51,956 nt of DNA. Origin: Candidatus Omnitrophota bacterium. GTDB lineage: Bacteria; Omnitrophota; Omnitrophia; Omnitrophales; Aquincolibacteriaceae. This document shows, piece by piece, positions 43,422 to 51,707 of the stretch (the first letter of the stretch is position 1; every line of letters begins with the position of its first letter). The notes under the pieces were generated by a model. The model did no database searches. It saw only the letters and a program-made list of their open reading frames with translations, and was not told the DNA's origin. The position numbers and the translations under genes are program-made. The stretch lies in NCBI GenBank assembly GCA_016930235.1, contig JAFGHI010000060.1, positions 1 to 51,956 on the forward strand, in the 5' to 3' direction.

Positions 43422-44243
43422 ATGACACACGCCATTGAAATACAAAACCTGACGAAGATATTCCGGCCCGGAACGAGTCTGCTTAATTTTTTTTCACACA
43501 CCCGGCAATTTTCAAAACGTGTCTGGGCCTTAAACCGCGTCAACTTAAACGTCCGTCAGGGTGAGGTCTTCGCCCTTTTGGGCCCCAACGGTGCGGGAAA
43601 AACGACCCTGATTAAGATTTTGTCGTCTCTTATCCTTCCCGACCGGGGAAATGCCCGGATTTACGGCTATGATATCCAGCGGGAAACACAAAGGGCAAAA
43701 AAATTCCTGAGCGTTGTGGTCGGGGACGAAAGAAGTTTCTACTGGCGCCTCACAGGCAGGCAAAACCTTGAATTCTTCGCGACCCTCTACGGGTATCCGA
43801 ACAAGACAATCCGTGAAAGGATCAAAAAGGTCGCGAATTTCTTCGAGATCCCGGACCTGGATATCCGCTTTCAGGAATATTCGACCGGGACCAAGTACCG
43901 CCTGGCCCTCGCCCGCAGCTTTTTATCGGACGCCAAACTCCTTTTTATGGACGAGCCCACCCGGAGCCTTGATTACAATGCCGCGACCCGCTTAAGACGT
44001 CTTATCACCGACCGTTTCAAAAAAGATCCGGAGCTGACGGTCTTCTTCTCGACCCATATCCTCCAGGAAGCCGAACAAATCGCCGACCGGATTGCGATCA
44101 TCAATCACGGCCGCATCAAATGCTGCGGCACGCTTGAAGAACTCCGCCACCTGGCGGGAAACCCGAACGCGTCTTTGGAAGAAATCTTTGAACTGGCGAC
44201 AAGACCTTACATGAAACGCGAGGAAGCCCATGTTCCTGCATAA
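43422..44243 (+). CDS. ABC-2 transporter ATP-binding protein
   Basis: A 273-residue ABC ATPase. Walker A reads ALLGPNGAGKTTLIKIL, the Q-loop region is LSVVVGDERSFYW and the signature segment is EYSTGTKYRLALARSF, with STG in place of the usual SGG. Walker B is KLLFMDEPTRSLD, and the switch His is in FFSTHILQEAEQI. Family members of the ABC-2 export type move peptides, lipids or polysaccharides. It overlaps the permease gene by 14 bp. Position just past the RiPP cluster makes peptide export or self-protection plausible. Confidence 0.95.
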   Translation: MTHAIEIQNLTKIFRPGTSLLNFFSHTRQFSKRVWALNRVNLNVRQGEVFALLGPNGAGKTTLIKILSSLILPDRGNARIYGYDIQRETQRAKKFLSVVVGDERSFYWRLTGRQNLEFFATLYGYPNKTIRERIKKVANFFEIPDLDIRFQEYSTGTKYRLALARSFLSDAKLLFMDEPTRSLDYNAATRLRRLITDRFKKDPELTVFFSTHILQEAEQIADRIAIINHGRIKCCGTLEELRHLAGNPNASLEEIFELATRPYMKREEAHVPA

Positions 44244-45039
44244 AATCTGGGCCATCTTTAAACGCGACCTCACCGAAAATTTAAGTTATAAGTCCTCTTT
44301 CTTTTTTGACCTTGCCGGAATCTTGGCAAGTATGCTCACCTTTTTCTTTATTGCCCAATTGTTCGGCCCTCAGGCAAGTCCTTATCTCGAAAAATACGGG
44401 GGCGATTATTTCCCCTTCGTTCTGATCGGGCTGGCGATGGCAGGTTATCAGATGACGGGCTTGAACAGTTTTGCCGGGGCCCTTTCACGGGAGATTCACG
44501 ACGGCACACTTGAAGCGATTCTGATCACCCCGACCAGCTTGAATACCCTCGTCCTTTCCGGCGCACTTTGGAGCTTTCTTTCCACTTCCGTACGCCTAAT
44601 CATCTATCTGGTGCTCGGTATTTTCCTTTTTAACGTGGATATCTCCGGAATGAATGCGGAAGCAGCCGTCATTTCTATCTTTCTCACCATTACGTCACTG
44701 GCCGGTTTGGGCATTATCTCGGCGGGTTTTCTACTTGTTTTTAAGCAAGGCAGTCCGGTTTCTTTCGTCCTCAACGGCGTCTCCAAACTCCTGGCGGGTG
44801 TTTATTTCCCGATTGCGGTCCTGCCGGCCTGGCTGCACAACTTTTCTTATTGTATCCCGCTGACTCACTCCCTGGAAGCGATGCGCGGCGCGATCTTAAA
44901 CGGCAAGGACATCACGGCATTGGCCAATGAACTCATTATCTTGACCCTCTTCAGCTTGGTCCTCCTGCCGGCGGGAATGATGTATTTCTCGTGGGCCGTC
45001 CGCAAGGCCAAACGCGACGGCTCGCTTGTGCTGCGATAA
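44230..45039 (+). CDS. ABC-2 transporter permease
   Basis: A 269-residue integral membrane protein of the ABC-2 permease family. It has about six spans, including FFFDLAGILASMLTFFFIAQ, FVLIGLAMAGYQMTGL and the C-terminal LIILTLFSLVLLPAGMMYFS. HDGTLEAILITPTSLNTLVL is the cytoplasmic loop typical of the family. It couples to the ATPase gene by overlap. Its last 44 coding bases are duplicated downstream (45883-45926). Confidence 0.93.
   Translation: MFLHKIWAIFKRDLTENLSYKSSFFFDLAGILASMLTFFFIAQLFGPQASPYLEKYGGDYFPFVLIGLAMAGYQMTGLNSFAGALSREIHDGTLEAILITPTSLNTLVLSGALWSFLSTSVRLIIYLVLGIFLFNVDISGMNAEAAVISIFLTITSLAGLGIISAGFLLVFKQGSPVSFVLNGVSKLLAGVYFPIAVLPAWLHNFSYCIPLTHSLEAMRGAILNGKDITALANELIILTLFSLVLLPAGMMYFSWAVRKAKRDGSLVLR
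44996..45039 (+). repeat. Left copy of a 44-bp direct repeat (end of ABC permease gene)
   Basis: These 44 bases, coding for the end of the permease and its TAA stop, recur at 45883-45926 with four substitutions (40 of 44 identical). The two copies bracket the MNT/HEPN pair. Confidence 0.8.
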
Positions 45040-45158
45040 ATCACTGAAAAAACTGTCGCCCGGCTACACACGAAGACGATCAACGCGTCAAAGGAACTTA
45101 AGCTTCATGATGAATCTACCACAGTCAAAAAGTCTCCCTGGAAATATGGGATGCCCTC

Positions 45159-45167
45159 TGTTATAGT
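45159..45167 (+). promoter_or_regulatory. Extended -10 promoter of the MNT/HEPN pair
   Basis: TG-T-TATAGT at 45159-45167 is an extended -10 element without a clear -35 box. It lies 34 bp upstream of the MNT start codon. A G-rich AGTGGGG tract before the ATG could serve as ribosome binding site. Confidence 0.4.
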
Positions 45168-45201
45168 GTTTCTGCACTCATGATCATTCAGTGGGGCCCT
45201 T

Positions 45202-45489
45202 ATGACCCGTGAAAATGTCATTAAAATGATTCGAAACCATCGCGCCGTTTTGGACACCTACAGCGTCAAGCGTCTGGCCCTATTCGGTTCCTGCGCGCGT
45301 GGCGAAGAAAGACCGCAAAGCGATTTAGATTTTCTGGTCGAATTCCATCAAAAATCCTTTGACGCCTATATGGGTTTAAAACTCTTTCTCGAAGATCTAT
45401 TCCAATGCCGCGTTGATCTCGTCCTCGCCGATACCTTAAAACCAAGGCTCCGTCAGCACATCTTAAAGGAAATGCTCGATGCCGCGTGA
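45202..45489 (+). CDS. MNT-domain antitoxin (minimal nucleotidyltransferase, MntA-like)
   Basis: A 95-residue minimal nucleotidyltransferase. LALFGSCARGEERPQSDLDF is the GS...D-x-D motif, with VDLVLADTL supplying the third acidic residue. In well-studied HEPN/MNT pairs the MNT protein neutralises the toxin by adding AMP units to a HEPN Tyr. It overlaps the HEPN gene by 11 bp. Confidence 0.92.
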   Translation: MTRENVIKMIRNHRAVLDTYSVKRLALFGSCARGEERPQSDLDFLVEFHQKSFDAYMGLKLFLEDLFQCRVDLVLADTLKPRLRQHILKEMLDAA

Positions 45490-45835
45490 TGTCCTTGTCT
45501 ACCTGGAAGACATCCTGACTGCGATAAGCCGGATTAAAACTTATACGCGAAACGAAAAACTGGAAAGATTCAGGAAAGACCTCAAAACGATTGATGCCAC
45601 GGTCCGGAACCTCGAAATCATCGGTGAAGCTGTCAAAAAACTGCCTGTCGACATACGCATGCAACAACCGTCGATCGAATGGCAGAAGATCGCGGGTTTA
45701 AGGGACATCCTGATCCACGAATATTTCGGGATCGATGCAGAAATTATCTGGGACATTATTCAAAATAAGCTTGGAAGCCTCGAAACATCCTGCCAAAAGA
45801 TTTTAAAAGAAAAAACGAGCGAATCCAAAGATTAG
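45479..45835 (+). CDS. HEPN-domain toxin (HepT/DUF86)
   Basis: A 118-residue HEPN RNase. The active R-x4-H motif and the target Tyr appear in GLRDILIHEYFGID, and NLEIIGEAVKKLP is the family's other conserved region. Such proteins cut RNA unless adenylylated by the MNT partner. Gene order MNT then HEPN with overlap is typical of HepT/MntA modules. Confidence 0.92.
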   Translation: MPRDVLVYLEDILTAISRIKTYTRNEKLERFRKDLKTIDATVRNLEIIGEAVKKLPVDIRMQQPSIEWQKIAGLRDILIHEYFGIDAEIIWDIIQNKLGSLETSCQKILKEKTSESKD

Positions 45836-45882
45836 CCCCGTCACCCTGAGTCATTTGCCGTCTTCCACGCACTATTGAGAAA

Positions 45883-45926
45883 CCGTCCGCAGGGCCAAAC
45901 GCGACGGCCCGCTCGTGCTGAGATAA
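45883..45926 (+). repeat. Right copy of the 44-bp direct repeat
   Basis: This is a noncoding copy of the last 44 bases of the ABC permease gene (44996-45039), 40 of 44 identical and still ending in a TAA-like triplet. It follows the HEPN stop by 47 bp, so the toxin-antitoxin pair sits between the copies. Confidence 0.8.
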
Positions 45927-45974
45927 GCTTCGGAGAGCAGATGCTAGAAGCTCGATACTAGATTCGGGACGACA

Positions 45975-46037
45975 AATAACCAATAGCCAAGCAACAAGGC
46001 ATCAAATTCCAAACGGTCCGTTTGGTGATTGGTTATT
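45975..46037. repeat. Long imperfect hairpin
   Basis: Outer arms AATAACCAAT (45975-45984) and ATTGGTTATT (46028-46037) pair perfectly, and an inner 8-bp palindrome CCAAACGG/CCGTTTGG (46009-46025) sits near the right arm. No T-run follows, so it is annotated as a palindromic repeat rather than a terminator. Confidence 0.7.
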
Positions 46038-46053
46038 GACTTTTTCCAGTTTA

Positions 46054-46079
46054 CCCGCCGTAGCTTTAGCGAAGGCGGG
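46054..46079. repeat. CCCGCC/GGCGGG palindromic repeat
   Basis: CCCGCC (46054-46059) and GGCGGG (46074-46079) flank the AT-richer core GTAGCTTTAGCGAA. Similar palindromes recur in many uncultured bacterial genomes, from memory; the G+C-rich arms at 47579-47599 share the style. Confidence 0.55.
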
Positions 46080-46220
46080 CTTCCAGCCTCAAGCTTCCAG
46101 TATTTAGCATCAGCTTCTATACAGCTTCAAGCATCCAGCTTCTAGCTTCAGTTTGCCTGCCCAACAAGATGGCGGACAATATTCGGATTTCGAATTTATG
46201 AACCAGGCTATTCAGCTCTG

Positions 46221-47525
46221 TCACTTCTTCCTGACAAAAATAGGATTGGAGAGGATAAAACTGTTCTTCTTCGCGTGGGAATGGGCCATTAACCGGTAAT
46301 AAACGCACTCGCCCGGTTGCAACACCTTCGTCTCCGGCCACTCGATTCGGGCAAGCCTCCCTTGAAAGTCCAGGACCTCGACAATTTCACCGCCGCGAAT
46401 GATATTCACCGAAATCTCTTCTGCGTGTGAACCTTCCGGTAACCGGATCGCCGCGTGGAGGACCGGCTGAGTTGAAATCAAAACTTCTTCGCCCATAACA
46501 CCGTAAGCATTTCCGGAAGCGTCATAAACCGCGAAGTCGTTCATGAGCATCTCATCTTCTTCCGATCTTCGGATATAAAACCGCCCCTTCCTCAAGGCCT
46601 CCAGAACGGCCTTCTCGTCCCCGGCTTCGGCGTAAACGATTTGATCCCACAAGCGGATTTGTTGTTCCATATTTTGATCGTGCCCGACAACCTCGGCGTA
46701 GGCAAAGACAGGGTCCCGGACCCTTCCCCTCGTGTACTTCTTTAAAAGCTGGTCCCAAATCCCGCCGACAATCCCGGTCTCAGTAAACCCTTCCGGGAAA
46801 ATACCCACCCCCTGGTAACCTTCCGTCAGCAAAAGCGATTTGGAATACGATGCCGTACTCAGCCGGATCGGACCCCACTTCCTTTCGGAACCGAAGGCCT
46901 CATCAGGCGTTGACCAGATCGTCATTCCCCCTGCCTGATTCACATAATCGATCACCGCCTGATACGGCTTCTCCCCCTGCAGCCCGCGATAGGCCTCGAT
47001 TGGAAATTTCCCGCGCTCAAGTGTCGGGAGTCCTTTTAGCCCTTTTTCATCGAGCCCCAGCACGAGGACATTCTTCTGGGTATCGTGGACCGTGCGGTTT
47101 TCCTTCCACAAACTCCCCGACCACCAATAAAAAGGCATCACTTCCACACCGGGGATCATCAGGACTTCAGGGACTTTCTGATTGATCTTACGGACATCTT
47201 CAAAAAATTTCTTGAGTCCGTATTTCATGACCGAAGGATTCGAAACGGATAACTTCATGATATGAGGAAAGGGCTCGAAGCCCCAGGAGACCTTCTGCTC
47301 GAAATATTCGGTAAGGATGACTGCCTGGATTCCGAACCTCTTGGCCAGATTCGAGATTTCGTAAAGGCTCGTCTTCTCCCCGCTCACTTTCGAGTGGACA
47401 TGCATCACCACTCTCATCGGCTGCCAACGGCTGTAAGCTTCTTGGGCAAAAACATTTGGCTTGAATAAGGTTAAAACGAAAAAACCCACCGCGATGAGGG
47501 CCCTACAACATTTGACCTGCAACAC
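46221..47525 (-). CDS. Secreted PHP-like protein of unknown function
   Basis: A 434-residue protein. With the GTG at 47523-47525 it begins with a good signal peptide (ALIAVGFFVLTLFKPNVFA, cut before QEA). The mature part has MRVVMHVHSKVSGE and FGIQAVILTEYFEQ near its start, which resemble the first motifs of PHP-type phosphoesterases, though TEY replaces the usual TDH. PGVEVMPFYWW and WSTPDEAFG further fit the fold. An open frame extends to 47747, but that region is a MITE-like repeat and is rejected as coding. The substrate is unknown. Confidence 0.8.
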   Translation of the reverse strand: MLQVKCCRALIAVGFFVLTLFKPNVFAQEAYSRWQPMRVVMHVHSKVSGEKTSLYEISNLAKRFGIQAVILTEYFEQKVSWGFEPFPHIMKLSVSNPSVMKYGLKKFFEDVRKINQKVPEVLMIPGVEVMPFYWWSGSLWKENRTVHDTQKNVLVLGLDEKGLKGLPTLERGKFPIEAYRGLQGEKPYQAVIDYVNQAGGMTIWSTPDEAFGSERKWGPIRLSTASYSKSLLLTEGYQGVGIFPEGFTETGIVGGIWDQLLKKYTRGRVRDPVFAYAEVVGHDQNMEQQIRLWDQIVYAEAGDEKAVLEALRKGRFYIRRSEEDEMLMNDFAVYDASGNAYGVMGEEVLISTQPVLHAAIRLPEGSHAEEISVNIIRGGEIVEVLDFQGRLARIEWPETKVLQPGECVYYRLMAHSHAKKNSFILSNPIFVRKK

Positions 47526-47558
47526 ATATGCCTCGCTTGAATCTGTTGTGTACATCTT

Positions 47559-47687
47559 GTCATCCCGAGCGCAGCGAAGCCCGCCTGCCGGACGGGCAGG
47601 GATCTCTGCTCTGAGATTCTTTCCTCCAAAAAGCGCGGCGGACCCGCCACGGTTTTGGGCGGGCGGCCTATCGGCCTCAGAATGACG
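47559..47687. repeat. MITE-like intergenic repeat
   Basis: A 129-bp element beginning GTCATCCCGAGCGCAGCGAA and ending CAGAATGACG, ends that mirror each other only roughly (GTCATCC against GTCATTC on the other strand). Internal G+C-rich palindromes are CCTGCC-GGAC-GGGCAGG and CCCGCC...GGGCGGG. This pattern is widespread as a dispersed repeat in environmental bacteria. It separates the PHP-like gene from the methyltransferase operon. Confidence 0.65.
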
Positions 47688-47700
47688 TCTAAACATATCC

Positions 47701-48606
47701 TCACGACTTTCGTCTGGCATAAACGGTGATCGAAGAACCCTGAACAATCTTCTTTCCCGTTAAGAAATAAATGACTTGAAAGAAAAGGTACCACAAATGC
47801 CTGCGGATAAGTTCGAGCCAAGTCCCTGTCGCACGCGGTATACTGTTACGGACCTCAAGAACGTCATAGCCCGTCTTTTCCAGAAAGGCCCGGATCGTCT
47901 TCGCCGAATAATCAAAAAGGTGCCGCGGAGGATTCATCAGAAAAAATTTCTTCAGTCCGAAGAGACTGAGCCACCGGTCGATCGAAGCGCTTTGATTGGG
48001 GACCCGAAGAATCAGAATGCCTCCGGGCTTCAAGAACGAAGCGATCATTTTCAGGATCTCGCCGGGATTCGGAACGTGCTCGAGGACATACCAAAGGGTC
48101 ACCACATCAAAACTGGCCCCGAAATGCGCGATCTCGATCGTCCCTTCCACAACTTCAAGTTTGAGGCGTTCACGGGCGTGCCGGACCGCCTCCGGGGCCG
48201 GCTCAACCCCCACGACCTCCCAGCCCTCATTTCGCATCAAATCCAGAAAAAAACCCATTCCGCAGCCGACATCCAAAAGTCTCGGCGGACTTGAAGGCCT
48301 CAGGATTCCCAATTCCTGATATTGTTTAATTTTCTCGAGACCTTCCCGCCGAAAAACCCTGGCCATTTGGATCTGCCACAGTGTTTCTGATTCGGGCGGG
48401 AAGTATTGATTATAGAATTTCTGCAGGCCTTCGCGGTTCGGTCTCGGATTGGCAAACACAAGACGGCACGCAACACACCGGACGACAGGGATCGTATGCT
48501 CTACGACCAGGACCTCGAATTTCTCGCTGCCGCATAAAGGACAGGGAATCTTCTCAAGCCGGCCCTCGCCCCCGTAATCCAGATTCTCCAATTGAGTTTC
48601 ACTCAT
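47701..48606 (-). CDS. Zinc-ribbon SAM-dependent methyltransferase
   Basis: A 301-residue class I methyltransferase. An N-terminal zinc ribbon (CPLCGSEKF with CVACRLVFANPRP) precedes the SAM-binding motif LLDVGCGMGFFLDL. VVTLWYVLEHVPNPGEIL and LKPGGILILRVPNQSAS follow, and the C-terminus may be membrane-attached (LWYLFFQVIYFLTG). The ATG at 48604-48606 has AGGAG 8 bp upstream and overlaps the preceding stop by 8 bp. Likely part of surface-glycan biosynthesis. Confidence 0.9.
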   Translation of the reverse strand: MSETQLENLDYGGEGRLEKIPCPLCGSEKFEVLVVEHTIPVVRCVACRLVFANPRPNREGLQKFYNQYFPPESETLWQIQMARVFRREGLEKIKQYQELGILRPSSPPRLLDVGCGMGFFLDLMRNEGWEVVGVEPAPEAVRHARERLKLEVVEGTIEIAHFGASFDVVTLWYVLEHVPNPGEILKMIASFLKPGGILILRVPNQSASIDRWLSLFGLKKFFLMNPPRHLFDYSAKTIRAFLEKTGYDVLEVRNSIPRATGTWLELIRRHLWYLFFQVIYFLTGKKIVQGSSITVYARRKS

Positions 48607-49522
48607 CTCCCGGTCTCCTGGCATAAATGATCAGAGAAGGTCCTATCACGACCGTTCCCAATGTCAAAATCCGTACGATTTCGAATAATCCGTGAATCAT
48701 CCAACCCACGGCGCACGCCCCCTTCTTTCCGAAAAAAGACGTCATAATAATATTTCGGACATCGAGGACCGAATTTTTAACGGTAATTTGCTCGAAACCG
48801 GCTTTCAGCAGACACTTTCGCACACTTCCCGCATCAAACATCTGTAAATGAAATACCGTCGGCGGTTCTTTATCCGAAGCGATCATTTTCTTCTTCACAC
48901 AAAATTGCCAGAAGCGGTGAACCGGCAAGTGAAAGCTCAGATTGGATATCCGCATCGCAAGCAGTCCTTTAGGTTCCATAATTTCGCCTATCTTTTTAAG
49001 CTGCTTGACGGGATCATACATTTGGTCCAGGACATTCCAAAGGGTCACCACCGAAAAAGACCTAGGCGTGAAAACGGATTCATAAATCTCTCCGGGAAAA
49101 ACATCCAGCGTCAAGACCTCGCGTGCGTGTTTAAGACCGCCGATCGACAATTCCGTCCCCTCGACCTTCCAGCCCCGGCTTCTTGCAAGATCCATAAAAA
49201 ATCCGCCGCCGCAGCCGACATCCAAAAGCTTCCGTCTCTTCGATTTCTTTTCGATTTCAGCGATTGCCCGCTTAAAAAAAGGCAGACGGTCCTCTTTCCA
49301 GGCCGTCTCGCTTTCCAATTCATAATGGGTCTCGGCATAAAATCTTTTTTCATATTCGCGGGTTGGCCGCGGCGACAAATAACCTAAACCGCAATCCCGG
49401 CACCGCAGCAAATCCGTTTCGATTCGAATCGGCGACAATTGCACCGAGATCAGTCTCTGATGCGATGACGACTCACAGAGCGGGCAAGCGACAGATTCCA
49501 ATTCGATTTCATGGGGATTCAT
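48599..49522 (-). CDS. Zinc-ribbon SAM-dependent methyltransferase (paralogue)
   Basis: A 307-residue protein parallel in layout to the next gene. The zinc ribbon is CPLCESSSH with CRDCGLGYLSPRPT, the SAM loop is LLDVGCGGGFFMDL, and the later motif is VVTLWNVLDQMYDPVKQL. MTSFFGKKGACAVGWMIHGL and the tail TLGTVVIGPSLIIYARR are similar to those of the 47701-48606 protein, which suggests tandem duplication. The ATG overlaps the preceding stop (ATGA). Confidence 0.9.
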   Translation of the reverse strand: MNPHEIELESVACPLCESSSHQRLISVQLSPIRIETDLLRCRDCGLGYLSPRPTREYEKRFYAETHYELESETAWKEDRLPFFKRAIAEIEKKSKRRKLLDVGCGGGFFMDLARSRGWKVEGTELSIGGLKHAREVLTLDVFPGEIYESVFTPRSFSVVTLWNVLDQMYDPVKQLKKIGEIMEPKGLLAMRISNLSFHLPVHRFWQFCVKKKMIASDKEPPTVFHLQMFDAGSVRKCLLKAGFEQITVKNSVLDVRNIIMTSFFGKKGACAVGWMIHGLFEIVRILTLGTVVIGPSLIIYARRPGDE

Positions 49523-50523
49523 TTCTTTTTCATCTCCGCCGGTTTTTCGCCCCGGCCTTCGATACCGTTATGCCCGTAATGAACTTCCGTGTTGATGAGC
49601 CCAGATTCCTCAAACCATTGCTGCACGGTCGAGAGTTTCTGCGGCTTATCATAATAAGCCGAAAGGCCGTCAAAGGTATCGAGAACGGCCCATTCCTTGA
49701 GTTGTTCCTCTGTCAAGGGATAGAGGTCCCGGTATTCGCGAATCAACAAAGCCCAATTGATGTACATTCCGCCGGGCAAGCGGTGGATGAAGTTCACAAG
49801 CGGCCACATCCCCCGCACATACTTGTCGCACATTTTGTAAAGCGTTTCGGGAGGTATGTGCCTCGTCAACCATCTTATCCAATAACGCGTCACGAGCAGG
49901 TACCGCCACCATTTGCGCTTGTAGACATCGATGGCCAACTGCCCGCCGGGTTTCAGGAATAGCGGGAGGCACAAAAAGGCCTTCTGGACATCCGGGGTGT
50001 GCTGCAAGACGCCAAAACAGAAAAGTTTATCAAAAAATTTTTTTCTAAACGGCATCGCATAAAGGTCGCCCTGCACAATCAAGACATTCGCCTTGTGTCC
50101 GTTGAACCGGTAATTGGCCTCAACGGCCTGGCTATAATCCAAGGAAACTACCATCGCACCCGTCCCCGCGGCCTGCTCCGTAAATCGTCCGCCGCCTGAA
50201 CCGACTTCCAAAATAACCTGCCCTTCAAGGCGCCTGGCCCACCGGGTGGCTTCAAAAAATCGTGTCTCCGAAATTTGGGTCTTCGAATAACTGTCGTATT
50301 GAGTGTTAGGATGGCGATTCCACTCAAATCCAAAACTTGCAGCATAGTTCTTCTCCGGAACAAATCGCGGAATGTGACGTAGGACCGGATAGAGGTTCCC
50401 ACAGGAATTACATTTCAGCTGCCCCGTTTCGATCGATTCCGGACTGCCCGCTTCCGTTTGACTCACGGACAAATCCCCCGAACACCCCGGACATACGAGG
50501 TAGTGAAGATGCTCAAGCCTCAC
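49519..50523 (-). CDS. SAM-dependent methyltransferase with Trm112-like N-terminus
   Basis: A 334-residue class I methyltransferase. The N-terminal zinc-binding part has LVCPGCSGDL and LKCNSCGNLYPVLRHIPRFV, a Trm112-like arrangement. The SAM-binding loop is VILEVGSGGGRFTEQAA, followed by FDKLFCFGVLQHTPDVQKAF and LFLKPGGQLAIDVY. It overlaps both neighbours by 4 bp, so the glycosyltransferase and methyltransferases are one operon. The methyl acceptor is unknown. Confidence 0.9.
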   Translation of the reverse strand: MRLEHLHYLVCPGCSGDLSVSQTEAGSPESIETGQLKCNSCGNLYPVLRHIPRFVPEKNYAASFGFEWNRHPNTQYDSYSKTQISETRFFEATRWARRLEGQVILEVGSGGGRFTEQAAGTGAMVVSLDYSQAVEANYRFNGHKANVLIVQGDLYAMPFRKKFFDKLFCFGVLQHTPDVQKAFLCLPLFLKPGGQLAIDVYKRKWWRYLLVTRYWIRWLTRHIPPETLYKMCDKYVRGMWPLVNFIHRLPGGMYINWALLIREYRDLYPLTEEQLKEWAVLDTFDGLSAYYDKPQKLSTVQQWFEESGLINTEVHYGHNGIEGRGEKPAEMKKK

Positions 50524-51707
50524 GCAGCACCTGTCCGTTTCTTCAGCAGGGACTCATATAAGGAAAAGAGTTTGTCGACCGAGGCATCAATATCAAAGAC
50601 CTCTTCCATTCTTTTTCGGGCATTTTTCCCAAGCTCTTGGGCCAGGATAGGGTCCCGCAAGATTTCGATAACACCCGAGGCCAGTTCTTCGGCATTTTTT
50701 TCCTGGACCAGCAAACCCGTCTTTCGGTGATGAATCACTTCCGGGATTCCCCCCACCGAAGTGGCCACCACAGGCCGTTCCGCCAGCATCGCCTCCACCA
50801 TCGCCCTCGGAAGACCGTCCCAAAGGGAGGTCTGGATAAAACAATCGAAGGTCCTCAGGATTTCAGGGACATCCTTCCGGGCACCGAGGATCATCACCTT
50901 GTCTTCCAAATTCCACTGCCCGACACACCCCATCACTTCGGTTTCCAAAGGCCCGCCGCCCACAAGCACCAGAACGGCATTCGGGAATTCCCCCAGCACC
51001 CTTTGAAAGGCCTTGAGGCAAAGCCGATGACCTTTTTCCGGGGTCATTCGCGCAACATACCCGATGACCGGACAATTGGGAGGAATACCCAGCTTTCTTT
51101 TTTTCTCTTCAACATCCCCGCGGACCTGCGTATAACGTTTGATTTCCGTCCCGCTGTAAATCGTCGTGAATTTTTCCGGCGGTGCGATCCCGTAGCGGAC
51201 ATAATCCTGTTTTTCACTCTCACATAAGGTCGCAATCATTTCCGTGAATTTCGCCGTCCAACGCTCGAGGAATGCAAAAAGTTTGAGAACAGTCTCCTTA
51301 AAATAGGTCTCGTGATAAATGCTCCCGCGGGGTGAATGGATGATGACCGGAACACCGGCCAGTTTGGCCGCCCATCTTCCGAGAATCCCGGCCTTCGAGG
51401 TATGCGTATGCACGAGGTCCGGCCGATATTTCAAAAAAACACCCGTTAATCTTATCAAGGCCAGGAAATCCCAGACGGGAAGAATTCTTCTTCGAAATTC
51501 CGGTATGGGGACCCGTGTCAAATCCGGGTTATCCTTCGGTAGCCGGTCCAGCATCGAAATATCGCCGGGTCCGTAGACGAGTAAAACAGAATACCCTTCC
51601 CGCAAAAGCCTTTCGGTAATCAAAAGCGTCCCTTCCTGCGCCCCGCCGCGGACGAGCCGCGTGATCACTTCAGCAATGCAAGGTTTTGATTTCACCGGCG
51701 GTTTCAA
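50520..51707 (-). CDS. Glycosyltransferase family 4 protein
   Basis: A 395-residue GT-B retaining glycosyltransferase. The N-terminal VITRLVRGGAQEGTLLITER is the donor-side glycine-rich loop, with LVHTHTSKAGILGRWAAKL after it. The C-terminal domain has PVIGYVARMTPEKGHRLCLKAF and the E-x7-E signature WDGLPRAMVEAMLAERPVVA, then GGIPEVIHHRKTGLLV. Its place with methyltransferases suggests polysaccharide or lipid-linked glycan assembly. The ATG overlaps the preceding stop. Confidence 0.95.
   Translation of the reverse strand: MKPPVKSKPCIAEVITRLVRGGAQEGTLLITERLLREGYSVLLVYGPGDISMLDRLPKDNPDLTRVPIPEFRRRILPVWDFLALIRLTGVFLKYRPDLVHTHTSKAGILGRWAAKLAGVPVIIHSPRGSIYHETYFKETVLKLFAFLERWTAKFTEMIATLCESEKQDYVRYGIAPPEKFTTIYSGTEIKRYTQVRGDVEEKKRKLGIPPNCPVIGYVARMTPEKGHRLCLKAFQRVLGEFPNAVLVLVGGGPLETEVMGCVGQWNLEDKVMILGARKDVPEILRTFDCFIQTSLWDGLPRAMVEAMLAERPVVATSVGGIPEVIHHRKTGLLVQEKNAEELASGVIEILRDPILAQELGKNARKRMEEVFDIDASVDKLFSLYESLLKKRTGAA

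Larger units (their letters stand above)
45836..46220. other. Noncoding, repeat-rich gap after the toxin-antitoxin pair
   Basis: No gene is supported in these 385 bp. They hold the right copy of the ABC-permease repeat and a long imperfect hairpin (45975-46037). There is also a CCCGCC...GGCGGG palindrome (46054-46079) and several AGCTTC/CAGCTT-type short units (46080-46145). The composition suggests accumulated mobile or slipped repeats. Confidence 0.7.

Noticed and set aside
45202-45835. MNT/HEPN pair as part of a larger transposon
   Set aside because: No transposase or integrase gene and no terminal inverted repeats were seen; only the direct repeat supports insertion.
45975-46145. CRISPR-like repetition after the toxin-antitoxin pair
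   Set aside because: Units are short, irregular and without equal spacers.
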